This document shows, piece after piece, positions 1 to 6,186 of a stretch of 15,298 nucleotides of DNA. The translations under genes were made by a program, and so were the position numbers. Under the pieces are notes generated by a model. It ran no database searches. It saw nothing but the letters and a program-made list of their open reading frames with translations, and was not told where the DNA came from. Each line of letters starts with the position of its first letter. Position 1 is the first letter of the stretch. The stretch lies in assembly GCA_013153105.1 (NCBI GenBank), contig JAADFC010000114.1:1-15298 (forward strand), written 5' to 3'. Source of the DNA: Thermoproteota archaeon (lineage in GTDB: Archaea; Thermoproteota; Thermoprotei_A; Sulfolobales; Pyrodictiaceae).

Positions 1-552
1 GTCTACGGCCCCGCAGGCGCGGGCAAGACTACTCTCGCGCTCTACATGCTCTCCCTCCGCTGCGGCAGCTGCCTCTACGTGTCAACCGAGAGGCTGGACT
101 TCCTGAGGCGCGCGGAGCAGATGGGTCTAGACCTCGCCCGACTGAAGGTGCTCGAGGCGGTGGACTACACCGACTATGGGAGCCTGCTGACCTACAGGGA
201 GATGCCCCTGCTAGACGCTGTAGCGGTAGACTCGGTTAACGCCTTCACCCGCATGGGGGAGGAGGCGCAGAAGTACACGATGCTGCTGGCGGCCGCGCTC
301 CGCTACGCCGCGGAGAAGTGGGGGCTCCTCGTAGTGGAGACTGCGCAGGTCCACCAGGACCCTGAGACGGGGAGGCTGGAGCCCCTCCTCTGGCGCCCCC
401 TGAGCCTCTGGGCCGACGCGGTAATAGAGGCTGAGAGGAGGCCGGGGGGCGAGCGGGTCTTCCGGGTGCAGCTGCCCGAGGGCCCCGCAGCGACGCTGCG
501 CGCACGCCTCACCGGCAGGGGGATAGAATGGCTGGAGTGCTCTCACCCCTAG
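1..552 (+). CDS. RecA/RadA-superfamily ATPase (RadB/aRadC-like), 5'-truncated
   Basis: The reading frame is open from the first base, so the true start lies outside the window; 183 residues are visible. A Walker A loop (GPAGAGKTT, visible residues 3-11) opens the fragment, and a Walker B-like strand (LLDAVAVDS) ends around residue 78. These mark the RecA/RadA ATPase core. There is no helix-hairpin-helix domain after the core, and the Walker A so near the left edge suggests little is missing, so it resembles the short paralogues RadB/aRadC or KaiC-like ATPases more than full RadA recombinase. Such paralogues are thought to assist homologous recombination in the cytoplasm. The 3' end overlaps carS by 25 bases, so the two are probably co-transcribed. 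The superfamily is secure; the exact paralogue is not. Confidence 0.75.
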   Translation, partial: VYGPAGAGKTTLALYMLSLRCGSCLYVSTERLDFLRRAEQMGLDLARLKVLEAVDYTDYGSLLTYREMPLLDAVAVDSVNAFTRMGEEAQKYTMLLAAALRYAAEKWGLLVVETAQVHQDPETGRLEPLLWRPLSLWADAVIEAERRPGGERVFRVQLPEGPAATLRARLTGRGIEWLECSHP

Positions 553-1034
553 AGACCGCCGCTGCGCTGCTCCCCGCACTCGCCGCCAACGGGGCGCCGG
601 TGCTACTCCGCGGCAGGGGCACCCCCCTCGACGGGGGGAGGAGGTGGCTGGACGGCCGCCCCCTGCTCGGGCCGGGGAAGACCTACGAGGGGCTCCTCGC
701 GGGGTTCACAGCCGGCGCGGTGGTGGCCTACATAATCTCCGCCGCGGCCGCAGCACCGCTGCTGGCCCCCCTCGGGGCAGCCGCGGCCATGGGCGCCCTC
801 CTGGGGGACATGCTGGGCGCCTTCATAAAGCGGCGCATAGGCCTCCCGCGGGGCGCGCCGGCGCCGCTGCTCGACCAGCTCGACTTCTACGCCGGCGCCC
901 TCCTGGCGCTCCACGCCGCAGGCGCGACGGTAGACCCCATCACAGCCGCTCTGGGTGCGCCGCTGGTTGTACTGCTGCACCGGGCGACGAACATGGCCGC
1001 CTACAGGCTTGGGCTCAAGAATGTCCCCTGGTAG
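528..1034 (+). CDS. carS: CDP-archaeol synthase (CarS, DUF46 family)
   Basis: This integral membrane enzyme transfers CMP from CTP to digeranylgeranylglyceryl phosphate, making the CDP-archaeol used for ether-lipid head groups. The 168-residue length is normal for the family. Conserved CarS blocks are visible: NGAP near residue 21, PLDGG then LLGPGKTYEG (33-55), GALLGDMLGAFIKRRIGLPRG (starting at 89, joined here only for orientation) with LLDQLDFYAGA after it, and a C-terminal stretch ending in LGLKNVPW. Hydrophobic segments near 57-77, 78-100, 118-133 and 136-152 fit membrane helices. The ATG is preceded by GGGGGAT inside the upstream ATPase gene, which it overlaps by 25 bases. Its last 20 bases overlap the convergent nop10 gene. 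Confidence 0.93.
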   Translation: MAGVLSPLETAAALLPALAANGAPVLLRGRGTPLDGGRRWLDGRPLLGPGKTYEGLLAGFTAGAVVAYIISAAAAAPLLAPLGAAAAMGALLGDMLGAFIKRRIGLPRGAPAPLLDQLDFYAGALLALHAAGATVDPITAALGAPLVVLLHRATNMAAYRLGLKNVPW

Positions 1035-1212
1035 AAGACTCGCCGGCAGCCGACTCTATGAGGCCGGCCAGCAGCTTCATCCGGTAGCGGTATACCAGGT
1101 ACTTGTCCTCCGGCGAGAACCGCGGCGGATGCGGCACCACGAGAGCGCCCCCGCAGACGGGGCACCGGTCGCGGCGCAGCGTGTAGCGGCCACACTTGAC
1201 GCAGCGGCGCAT
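1015..1212 (-). CDS. nop10: H/ACA RNP protein Nop10
   Basis: Nop10 is a small zinc-binding component of the box H/ACA ribonucleoprotein, which works with Cbf5, Gar1 and L7Ae in RNA-guided pseudouridylation of rRNA. The ribbon is formed by two CxxC pairs (CVKC at residues 4-7, CPVC at 17-20), followed by the family signature PHPPRFSPEDKY. The frame also has an upstream TTG at 1224. The ATG at 1212 is preferred because GAGGTGG lies directly upstream with short spacing and the result begins MRRCVKCG, as in relatives. At 65 residues it is slightly long, with a C-terminal extension running into the end of carS. It follows aIF2-alpha by 47 bases and is probably co-transcribed with it, a common archaeal pairing. 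Confidence 0.92.
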   Translation of the reverse strand: MRRCVKCGRYTLRRDRCPVCGGALVVPHPPRFSPEDKYLVYRYRMKLLAGLIESAAGESSTRGHS

Positions 1213-1259
1213 CAGCCACCTCAACCCCGGCCCACCCCGCTCCCCGGCGCCGCTGGGGG

Positions 1260-2060
1260 CTAGGCGCGCTCCCGCTGGAAGCTGAACTCGACGCCCAGCT
1301 CCTTCGCCACGCGCTCGCCCTCGGAGAGTCCGCTCTCCAGAGCCTTCTCGAGAACCTTGTACTCGTAGCCCTCCAGCTCCAACCTGTACCTCGGCGCCCC
1401 AACCGTGTACAGCCTCACTCTCACGTCGCCAGCAGCCTTAACAGCCTCCTTGACCGCGAGCAGCGTCTTCCTCACTCTCTCAACCCCATCGCCCGCATAG
1501 CTCCGCGCTGTTATTATCCCTGCTATCCTAACCTGCTTAACCTCCACATGCCTCAGTATCTCCTCGTAGAGAGGCTTAACCCACTCTTCCGGGATGCCCG
1601 CCTTGCGCAGCACCTCCTCGCCACGTATAGCAGCCTCCTCAAAGGCGGCCATCAACTCACCATAAGCCTCCTCGAGCTTCCAGCCCACCTCCCGGTAGGC
1701 CTCCTCGAGGCTCTTACCCAGCTTCTGCGCCACGATCTCTAGTATTTTCTCGGCCTTCTGGGCACGCTTCCACTCCATCATCTTACGCTTACGCTCACTG
1801 TCAGTGACACGCTTAAGGGAGACGTCAACCTGACGCCTACGCTTGTTGACCCTTATCACCTTGACAACTATCTTCTGGCCCGGCTTCACCACGTCATGTA
1901 TGCTCCTAACCCATCTGCTCGCGACCTCGCTCCATGGCAGATAGGCCTCGAGCCCGCCATACTCGTCTAGGGTCAGGTAGGCACCGTAGTCGTATACCTC
2001 CTTCACCGTGGCGACTACGAGTTCGCCCACGTCCGGAAGCTCCTTCCTCACTAGAGGCAT
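1260..2060 (-). CDS. eif2a: Translation initiation factor 2 subunit alpha (aIF2-alpha)
   Basis: This is the alpha subunit of the aIF2 heterotrimer that brings initiator Met-tRNA to the small ribosomal subunit. An N-terminal S1/OB-fold domain (about residues 1-88, with GAYLTLDEYGG and LPWSEV) is followed by a helical domain (about 90-175) and a C-terminal alpha-beta domain that binds the gamma subunit (YTVGAPRYRLELEG). The frame extends upstream to an ATG at 2135, but the start at 2060 gives the usual 266 residues, begins MPLVRKELPDVGELV like relatives, and has GGGGTG upstream. A TATA-like element and an inverted repeat lie just ahead of it, so it probably has its own promoter and carries nop10 along. 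Confidence 0.95.
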   Translation of the reverse strand: MPLVRKELPDVGELVVATVKEVYDYGAYLTLDEYGGLEAYLPWSEVASRWVRSIHDVVKPGQKIVVKVIRVNKRRRQVDVSLKRVTDSERKRKMMEWKRAQKAEKILEIVAQKLGKSLEEAYREVGWKLEEAYGELMAAFEEAAIRGEEVLRKAGIPEEWVKPLYEEILRHVEVKQVRIAGIITARSYAGDGVERVRKTLLAVKEAVKAAGDVRVRLYTVGAPRYRLELEGYEYKVLEKALESGLSEGERVAKELGVEFSFQRERA

Positions 2061-2080
2061 ACCACGCACCCCAGGATGGG

Positions 2081-2097
2081 GGAGGAGCCGCTCCTCC
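2081..2097. repeat. Perfect inverted repeat between the eif2a TATA box and start codon
   Basis: The minus strand reads GGAGGAGCGGCTCCTCC, two perfect 8-base arms around one central base. It lies between the predicted TATA box and the predicted initiation point. It could be an operator for a dimeric regulator, an RNA hairpin at the very start of the leader, or chance in a GC-rich region. Confidence 0.5.
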
Positions 2098-2100
2098 AGG

Positions 2101-2110
2101 AGTAATATAG
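2101..2110 (-). promoter_or_regulatory. Probable TATA box of eif2a-nop10
   Basis: On the minus strand this reads CTATATTACT, the most AT-rich stretch in the S27e to aIF2-alpha gap. Initiation about 25 bases downstream would fall near 2080, giving a 5' leader of about 20 bases before the ATG at 2060. A second, weaker candidate, CCCTTTAGTG, lies near 2151-2160. Confidence 0.5.
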
Positions 2111-2182
2111 GAGCCGGGACGCCGCCGCGGAACATGGCTGGGGCAGGGCTCCACTAAAGGGCGGGCACGGGCAGGCAAGGTG

Positions 2183-2213
2183 CAGTAAAACGTGTGGAGG
2201 CCTCCCGTGAGGC
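2183..2213 (-). terminator. Possible terminator after S27e
   Basis: Shortly after the S27e stop codon the minus strand can form a small hairpin (GCCTC, loop ACGG, GAGGC; 2200-2213), followed within ten bases by TTTTACTG. Archaeal termination depends mainly on U-runs, and this run is short, so the call is weak. It fits a transcript end before the separate aIF2-alpha promoter. Confidence 0.3.
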
Positions 2214-2218
2214 AGGTG

Positions 2219-2419
2219 TCAGCCTAGCACCCGCACTATCTGCCCCTTGATCTTCGCCTTGCCGCCGGTCGGCTCCACTAGCTGGGTGCCACATACGAGG
2301 CAGCGGGCGGGGAAGGTCGCGTGGCTGAAGACCACCTGCTCGTTGCCGCAGACGGGGCAGCGGACTAGGAGGAACCTGCTCCTAGGCTGGGGTACGAGGA
2401 CACGGAGCGGGCTCACCAA
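2219..2419 (-). CDS. rps27e: 30S ribosomal protein S27e
   Basis: This is a small zinc-ribbon protein of the archaeal and eukaryotic small ribosomal subunit. Two CxxC pairs (CPVC near residue 21 and CLVC near 40) bracket the family core GNEQVVFSHA, and the tail GGKAKIKGQIVRVLG is typical. At 66 residues the length is normal. TTG at 2419 is chosen because GGAGGTG, located within the last codons of L44e, sits nine bases upstream; the adjacent GTG at 2416 is the alternative. The gene begins only a few bases after the L44e stop, so the two are translationally and transcriptionally linked. Confidence 0.95.
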   Translation of the reverse strand: MVSPLRVLVPQPRSRFLLVRCPVCGNEQVVFSHATFPARCLVCGTQLVEPTGGKAKIKGQIVRVLG

Positions 2420-2422
2420 GGC

Positions 2423-2707
2423 TTAGCGCACCTCCACCAGCTCAACCTTCTTGAGGCGTATACCCCTCCGGTGCAGTATGTAACCACACTTTTGGCACTT
2501 GAGCTTCAACACAACCTTCTTTGTCACCTTGGCAAAGCGCTTCTGCTCGGGCTTCCTCTTGCTACCGTAACCCTTCTGCTTCCTGCGGTAGCGGCGCTCG
2601 CCCTCAGCGAGGCTACGCCTCTTACCATGCTTGTAGATGGTGACACTATGCGGTGTATGGGTCCTGCAGCGGGGGCAGTAGGTCACTATCACCTTCGGCA
2701 CCTTCAA
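2423..2707 (-). CDS. rpl44e: 50S ribosomal protein L44e
   Basis: This is a zinc-binding protein of the large ribosomal subunit located near the E site. The visible core is KVPKVIVTYCPRCRTHT at the start, then a very basic middle including KGYGSKRKPEQKRFAK, and a second CxxC (KCQKCGYILHRRG) towards the end, making a split zinc ribbon. The frame is open further upstream to 2818, but the TTG at 2707 gives the normal 94 residues and is preceded by GAGGGTGG at suitable spacing. The extension would cover a promoter and the end of the upstream gene. It is followed at once by S27e, a pairing conserved in archaea. Confidence 0.95.
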   Translation of the reverse strand: MKVPKVIVTYCPRCRTHTPHSVTIYKHGKRRSLAEGERRYRRKQKGYGSKRKPEQKRFAKVTKKVVLKLKCQKCGYILHRRGIRLKKVELVEVR

Positions 2708-2767
2708 GCTCGTCCACCCTCCTCTGCCAACGACCCCGTGACGCCCGGGGGCAGCCGCGCGGGAGAG

Positions 2768-2777
2768 TCCTTTAAGC
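2768..2777 (-). promoter_or_regulatory. Probable TATA box of rpl44e-rps27e
   Basis: The minus strand reads CGCTTAAAGG here, matching an archaeal TATA box and overlapping the stop codon of the upstream gene. Initiation about 25 bases downstream would give a leader of about 40 bases to the L44e TTG. This would separate the ribosomal pair from the replication genes. Confidence 0.5.
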
Positions 2778-3227
2778 GGTATCCCCGCGCCTCCACACCA
2801 GCCTCTCCAAGGGCTCAACTATGCCTGCTACAGTAAGCTCTACAACTCCCTCCCGCAGGCAGGTGTAGCCACCCCGCCTCAGGAGGAGCCTCCCGAGACG
2901 GACATCACGCAGAACCCGCACTGGCACACAGTCGCCCGAGAAGAATCTCCCAACAAGCAGGCCAGCCCCAACCGTGGCAGCCTCCCCCGAGGCCCTGCCA
3001 GACACCCGCAGCACCATCCCGGCAACCTTCTCAACGCCCGCAAGCTCCTCGAGATAAGCGTCTACAAGCCCTACCCTAAACAGGCCCCTGCTCAGGAGGC
3101 TACGGCTGATCTTGACTCTACCCTTCTCCGCCAACGTCTCCGGTTCAACGTCACCCCTCCCGTACAGTATCGCCGCGAGCGCCTCCGCTAACAGCGCCAG
3201 ACCAGACTCCGGCGCCTCACCACTCAA
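2772..3227 (-). CDS. Unknown protein; possible divergent GINS15/Gins51-type subunit
   Basis: No confident family assignment can be made from the sequence. The 151-residue protein has a helical N-terminal half (residues 8-75) and a C-terminal half rich in beta-forming residues (about 85-147). The segment VPVRVLRDVR (101-110) followed by GGYTCLREGVVELTV (119-133) and a final amphipathic stretch resembles the order of features in the small C-terminal beta domain of archaeal Gins51/Gins15. Gins15/51 genes of other archaea are known to lie beside PCNA or PriS, which are the upstream genes here. The TTG start has GGGGGTG seven bases upstream and overlaps the preceding broken gene's stop by 11 bases, so expression is probably coupled. 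The GINS idea is inference; an unrelated lineage-specific protein remains possible. Confidence 0.8.
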   Translation of the reverse strand: MSGEAPESGLALLAEALAAILYGRGDVEPETLAEKGRVKISRSLLSRGLFRVGLVDAYLEELAGVEKVAGMVLRVSGRASGEAATVGAGLLVGRFFSGDCVPVRVLRDVRLGRLLLRRGGYTCLREGVVELTVAGIVEPLERLVWRRGDTA

Positions 3228-3478
3228 CCAGGAACACCCCCAAAGGAGCCTGCGGAGTCAACTGGCTAACGGCGAAGCGGCGGCCGTAGGGGACCAGATA
3301 CAGCAGCCAGCCAACGGGCCCGAGTATAAGAGCGACGAAGAACCAGACGAGCGGGGCAAGGCTTCCCGGGAGGATACCGGCGCGCAGCGCCCCTATACAC
3401 CAGGATAGCGCCGACAAGCAGGATTGGAACCGCAAGCAGGCCCGTCCAATGGAACACCAGGGCAAGCATGTGGCGCAT
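3217..3478 (-). pseudogene. Small two-helix membrane protein with a frameshift
   Basis: Two reading frames together make one sensible small membrane protein. The first, from the ATG at 3478 (GGGGTG seven bases upstream), gives helix one, with WTGLLAVPILLVGAILVY. The second frame gives helix two, with APLVWFFVALILGPVGWLLYL, then a polar tail ending FLVEW. Removing one base within the CCCGGG run at 3365-3370 joins them into a continuous 86-residue protein. The rest of each frame is cysteine- or arginine-rich nonsense. The second helix resembles the short membrane anchor called PLDc_N, but this is weak. The gene lies between priS and the possible GINS gene and overlaps the latter's TTG start. 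It could be a sequencing error, a genuine decayed gene, or rarely a recoded one. Confidence 0.55.
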
Positions 3479-3523
3479 GTCCATACACCCCGCCGGAAGA
3501 GGGACCCCCGAACAGCCACGCGG

Positions 3524-4672
3524 CTACCTGACCAAAACCGCCAGCCCACGCGCCATGAGGTAGCCGGCCAGAGGCAGCGGCAGCCGCGGTGTCTCACCTG
3601 CTCGTAGGCGGAGCGTGTAGCCTATAACGCGTATCCTGGGCAAGTCCACCACGAGCCTCACCCTCGCAGGCTCCCCCTGGAACGCCGAGAGCTCCTCCCC
3701 AAGCTCGAAGCTCTCAAGCTCCTCGAGCTTCACGGGTTTAACTACTAGGCCCGTCTTCCCGTTAACGCTCAGGGGCGCCCGCACCAGCCTCCGCGTGTCA
3801 ACCGTAACCTGCTCGTCGACCTCCACACCAACGAGCTCCATAGCCCTGGCCAGAATATCCTCTATATCGCCTCGCCTCGCCTCGTAAAGCGCCGCAGCCG
3901 TCAGCGGATCAGCCCTAAGGAAGACCTTGACCAGATCGGGGTCGCGCCCTCCAGCAAGCTTGGCTGCAATACGAGCCACACGGCCCCGTAGCCCCGCCAT
4001 CCAAGCCTGCGGGGGTACTGGCTGCAGTGTAGACTTGCGGCCCAAGGTTCTCCAAGGCTCGACAGTCTCGACCGAGAGCCCCAGGGCCTTGATGTAGTTG
4101 ACTAGCTCGCGCCGGTACTCGGAGCCGCTCCTCGCACGCTCATCCCCGTCTGGAAGCAGCACTGTCACGTGGAAGCCGCGGTTGCCCGAGAACTCAACCG
4201 AGATGCGGCGCTCTTCGAAGCCGAGCTCCTCAACGAGTATATCCACGAGCAGCCTCGCCTGCCGCGCCGCAGGCTTGAGACACTCGTCCGGCACTAGGCT
4301 TGTCTTGCCCTCAAAGGGGCTCTCCAGCGTGAACACCTTGTCTCTACACTCTACAAGGTGGTCCGCATCAATATCGAAGGTTATATCAGCGGACCTCCAG
4401 CCCTTAGCATCCATGTCATCGACTCCAGGCTGCTCATATCTGGCTGAGGAGTAGTAGAAGTGACGGGGCGCCTTACGCGCTAGGAAGGACTGTACATCGC
4501 TGCGCCTTGTAAAGGACATATGCCTAACATAGCTCTTAGAGCCCCAGAGCTGAGCGGCGAACTCGCGCAGCGGGAAGTCGCTGGGTAACAGGGGGCTATT
4601 AGACTCGTAGTACCTCCTTGTTAGGCTGCGGAGAAACGCTGTGCTAGCCTCCCAGGCCCTGCGGAGCTCCAT
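3524..4672 (-). CDS. priS: DNA primase catalytic small subunit PriS
   Basis: PriS makes the RNA (and DNA) primers for replication together with PriL, which is not in this window. The 382-residue protein shows the archaeo-eukaryotic primase catalytic signature FDIDAD (residues 99-104, metal-binding aspartates 100 and 102), the nucleotide-binding SGNRGFHV (162-169), and the third conserved acidic region with DTRRLVRAPLSVNGKTGLV (starting at 292). The N-terminal YYxSNSPLLPSDFPLREF and GSKSYVRHMSF are typical. The zinc-knuckle region after the catalytic strand keeps only Cys109 and Cys131; the expected His and the first Cys of the CxxC are not seen. The ATG follows PCNA by 44 bases, consistent with a PCNA-PriS operon. 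Confidence 0.95.
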   Translation of the reverse strand: MELRRAWEASTAFLRSLTRRYYESNSPLLPSDFPLREFAAQLWGSKSYVRHMSFTRRSDVQSFLARKAPRHFYYSSARYEQPGVDDMDAKGWRSADITFDIDADHLVECRDKVFTLESPFEGKTSLVPDECLKPAARQARLLVDILVEELGFEERRISVEFSGNRGFHVTVLLPDGDERARSGSEYRRELVNYIKALGLSVETVEPWRTLGRKSTLQPVPPQAWMAGLRGRVARIAAKLAGGRDPDLVKVFLRADPLTAAALYEARRGDIEDILARAMELVGVEVDEQVTVDTRRLVRAPLSVNGKTGLVVKPVKLEELESFELGEELSAFQGEPARVRLVVDLPRIRVIGYTLRLRAGETPRLPLPLAGYLMARGLAVLVR

Positions 4673-4716
4673 TACCTTCCGAGCCCTCGCCCGGGGAACC
4701 GGGGAGTGGGGAGCTG

Positions 4717-5460
4717 TTAATCGACGCGCGGGGCCACGAGGAACCTGAAGACTGCACCCTGAGGCAGTTCGTGGAGCACTTCGGCAGGCATCTCGCTGGA
4801 GTACCTTATGGTTACGGTGTCGGCGACTCTCGCCGCGCCGCTAAGGTCTGTGAAGTATTCGAGCGTGTAGCTCGCCTCCTGCGTGTCCTCAACCTCCATC
4901 TCTATAATGCTTCCGCTCTCGCGAGTATATATTATCTCGGCCTCTCCGAACTCGCTTGTAGACATGACCTTGAATATGTCCTCCGAGGCCGTGAACCGTA
5001 TGACGTCTCCCACGAGCTCTATATCCTTTAGCGTGTCGCGGTAGACGTCGCTCATAACCTTTATCGAAGCCTTGAACTCGAGCTGCGGCTCCGGAAGCTC
5101 CTCTACAGCCACGTCTATTATGGGGAGGGTGAAGCTCCTCCTGCCGCGGCCTATGAACGAAACCGTGTAGGCCGATTCGCCTATCTCTATTTCGAGGCGA
5201 TCCTCCTTTTTGGCCCTCCGCAGCACCTTTGCTAGGTCCTCGAAGTTCACGCCCAGCCTGGTCTCCTCGTCAACCTCGAATACCTCGAAGGAGTCCCTTG
5301 GAAAGCTCATGTCCAGCATAACTATGTGAGAGGGGTCCATAGCCCTGAAGGTTAAGCCCTCCTCGGGGCTTACAATGAACACGCCCTCCTCTATAACCTT
5401 TGATATCGCGGAGATGAGGTAACGCCATACCCTTGCATCGAAGAATACCAGCTTGGCCAC
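4717..5460 (-). CDS. pcn: DNA polymerase sliding clamp PCNA
   Basis: PCNA encircles DNA and tethers polymerase, Fen1, ligase and other replication and repair proteins. The 247-residue product has the two-domain clamp pattern: LVFFDARVWRYLISAISKVI at the N-terminus, FRAMDPSHIVMLDMSF near residue 40, the interdomain loop around ELPEPQLEF, and a second domain ending LPQGAVFRFLVAPRVD. The frame extends to 5511, but GTG at 5460 is chosen because GGAGGTGG lies six bases upstream and it gives MAKLVFFDAR, as in relatives. Crenarchaea often have several PCNA paralogues forming heterotrimers; which paralogue this is cannot be told here. A promoter lies upstream and priS follows. Confidence 0.96.
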   Translation of the reverse strand: MAKLVFFDARVWRYLISAISKVIEEGVFIVSPEEGLTFRAMDPSHIVMLDMSFPRDSFEVFEVDEETRLGVNFEDLAKVLRRAKKEDRLEIEIGESAYTVSFIGRGRRSFTLPIIDVAVEELPEPQLEFKASIKVMSDVYRDTLKDIELVGDVIRFTASEDIFKVMSTSEFGEAEIIYTRESGSIIEMEVEDTQEASYTLEYFTDLSGAARVADTVTIRYSSEMPAEVLHELPQGAVFRFLVAPRVD

Positions 5461-5540
5461 ATGCGCCACCTCCAGGTTGCTGCTCCCCCGCCTCTCGGCC
5501 TGCGACACCACTAGCCGGCTACTAGAAGGGGTTCCAGGGG

Positions 5541-5550
5541 CTTAGAAAAG
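5541..5550 (-). promoter_or_regulatory. Probable TATA box of pcn-priS
   Basis: The minus strand reads CTTTTCTAAG preceded by a run of C, resembling a TATA box in a GC-rich gap. Initiation about 25 bases on would give a leader of about 60 bases. The gap from 5461 to 5575 holds nothing else recognisable apart from the PCNA ribosome-binding site. Confidence 0.45.
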
Positions 5551-5575
5551 GGGGAAGCCCGCTGGGCCGCGTGGA

Positions 5576-5776
5576 TCAACCCTGCCGCCCGCTACACTCC
5601 TCTAGGGCTTCGAGCGCTGCTGTGTAACCCGCGCGCGCCAGCCTTGCTGCCCTCTCCAGGTAGGGCCTCGACGATACTGTGAACGGCGTCCGGTACAGGG
5701 CTTCCAGCAGGTCCTCGTGCATCTTCCTCAGCAGCCGAGCGTAGAACTCCGCTAGGCGGCAGTCGCGGCTAGTCAT
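5576..5776 (-). CDS. Unknown 66-residue helical protein
   Basis: I do not recognise this protein. The ATG at 5776 overlaps the end of TFS in the arrangement ATGACTAG, which suggests translational coupling. The frame stays open for 66 residues, and the composition differs from a random shadow: two amphipathic helices are likely (around residues 7-25 and 38-60), with SRPYLERAARLARAGYTAAL in the second. The frame is also open upstream of 5776, but that part is a shadow of TFS and looks unnatural. There is no signal peptide or zinc motif; two Cys residues are visible. Its position directly after TFS and before the PCNA promoter suggests co-transcription with TFS. It could be a chance ORF, but the gap would otherwise be an unusually long one for this genome. 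Confidence 0.6.
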   Translation of the reverse strand: MTSRDCRLAEFYARLLRKMHEDLLEALYRTPFTVSSRPYLERAARLARAGYTAALEALEECSGRQG

Positions 5777-6110
5777 ACTCTCGCCACACGTAGCCGCAAC
5801 GTACGCACTTGAAGAACCTTGTAGGGGGCTCGTCGGCCTTCCTTGTCTGGACGACCCAGTAGTAGGCCTCATGGTAGCCACAGCGCGGGCAGACAGCCCT
5901 GGTCTTGGGCAGCGACTCTGGCTTCGCGTTCTTGTCGATGACCACCAGACGCTCCTTGGCATCATGCTTTATCTGCTGCCTCAGCACTGCGAGCTGCGCG
6001 CTGCCGGGCCCCGCCTCCTCCTGGTAGCCGCAGCTGGGGCAGACCCAGACCACTTTTCCGCCCACATTGCGGAGCGTCATCAGCGACCCGCAGCGCGGGC
6101 AGAACTTCAC
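5769..6110 (-). CDS. tfs: Transcription factor S (TFS, TFIIS-like cleavage factor)
   Basis: TFS rescues backtracked RNA polymerase by stimulating transcript cleavage. The 113-residue protein has two zinc ribbons: an N-terminal one (CPRC at 4-7, CPSC at 24-27) like Rpb9, and a C-terminal one (CPRC at 74-77, CVRC at 102-105) with the catalytic acidic loop KADEPPTRFFKC, where Asp93 and Glu94 enter the polymerase active site. In-frame GTG codons at 6119, 6113 and 6110 are all possible starts. The one at 6110 is preferred because GAGGGGTGG lies upstream at good spacing and the product begins MKFCPRCG as in relatives. The stop codon overlaps the start of a small unknown gene. Confidence 0.94.
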   Translation of the reverse strand: MKFCPRCGSLMTLRNVGGKVVWVCPSCGYQEEAGPGSAQLAVLRQQIKHDAKERLVVIDKNAKPESLPKTRAVCPRCGYHEAYYWVVQTRKADEPPTRFFKCVRCGYVWREYD

Positions 6111-6186
6111 CACCGCCACCCCTCGCCCCGAGAGGCCCTAGGCCAGCTGCCGCCGCCGTACCGCAGCCGGCCCATGGTAGCCGCGA

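Noticed and set aside
2061..2135. N-terminal extension of aIF2-alpha to the ATG at 2135
   Set aside because: The added 25 residues lack similarity to the family, and they would span the TATA box and inverted repeat; the ATG at 2060 gives the standard length and has a ribosome-binding site.
2708..2818. N-terminal extension of L44e to 2818
   Set aside because: It would overlap the upstream gene and a TATA box. TTG at 2707 gives the standard 94 residues with a Shine-Dalgarno motif.
3524..3597. A 126-codon frame starting at 3597 taken whole as a gene
   Set aside because: Its first part overlaps the end of priS and is Trp-, Arg- and Cys-rich nonsense; only the part after about 3365 looks like a real protein, belonging with the frameshifted gene.
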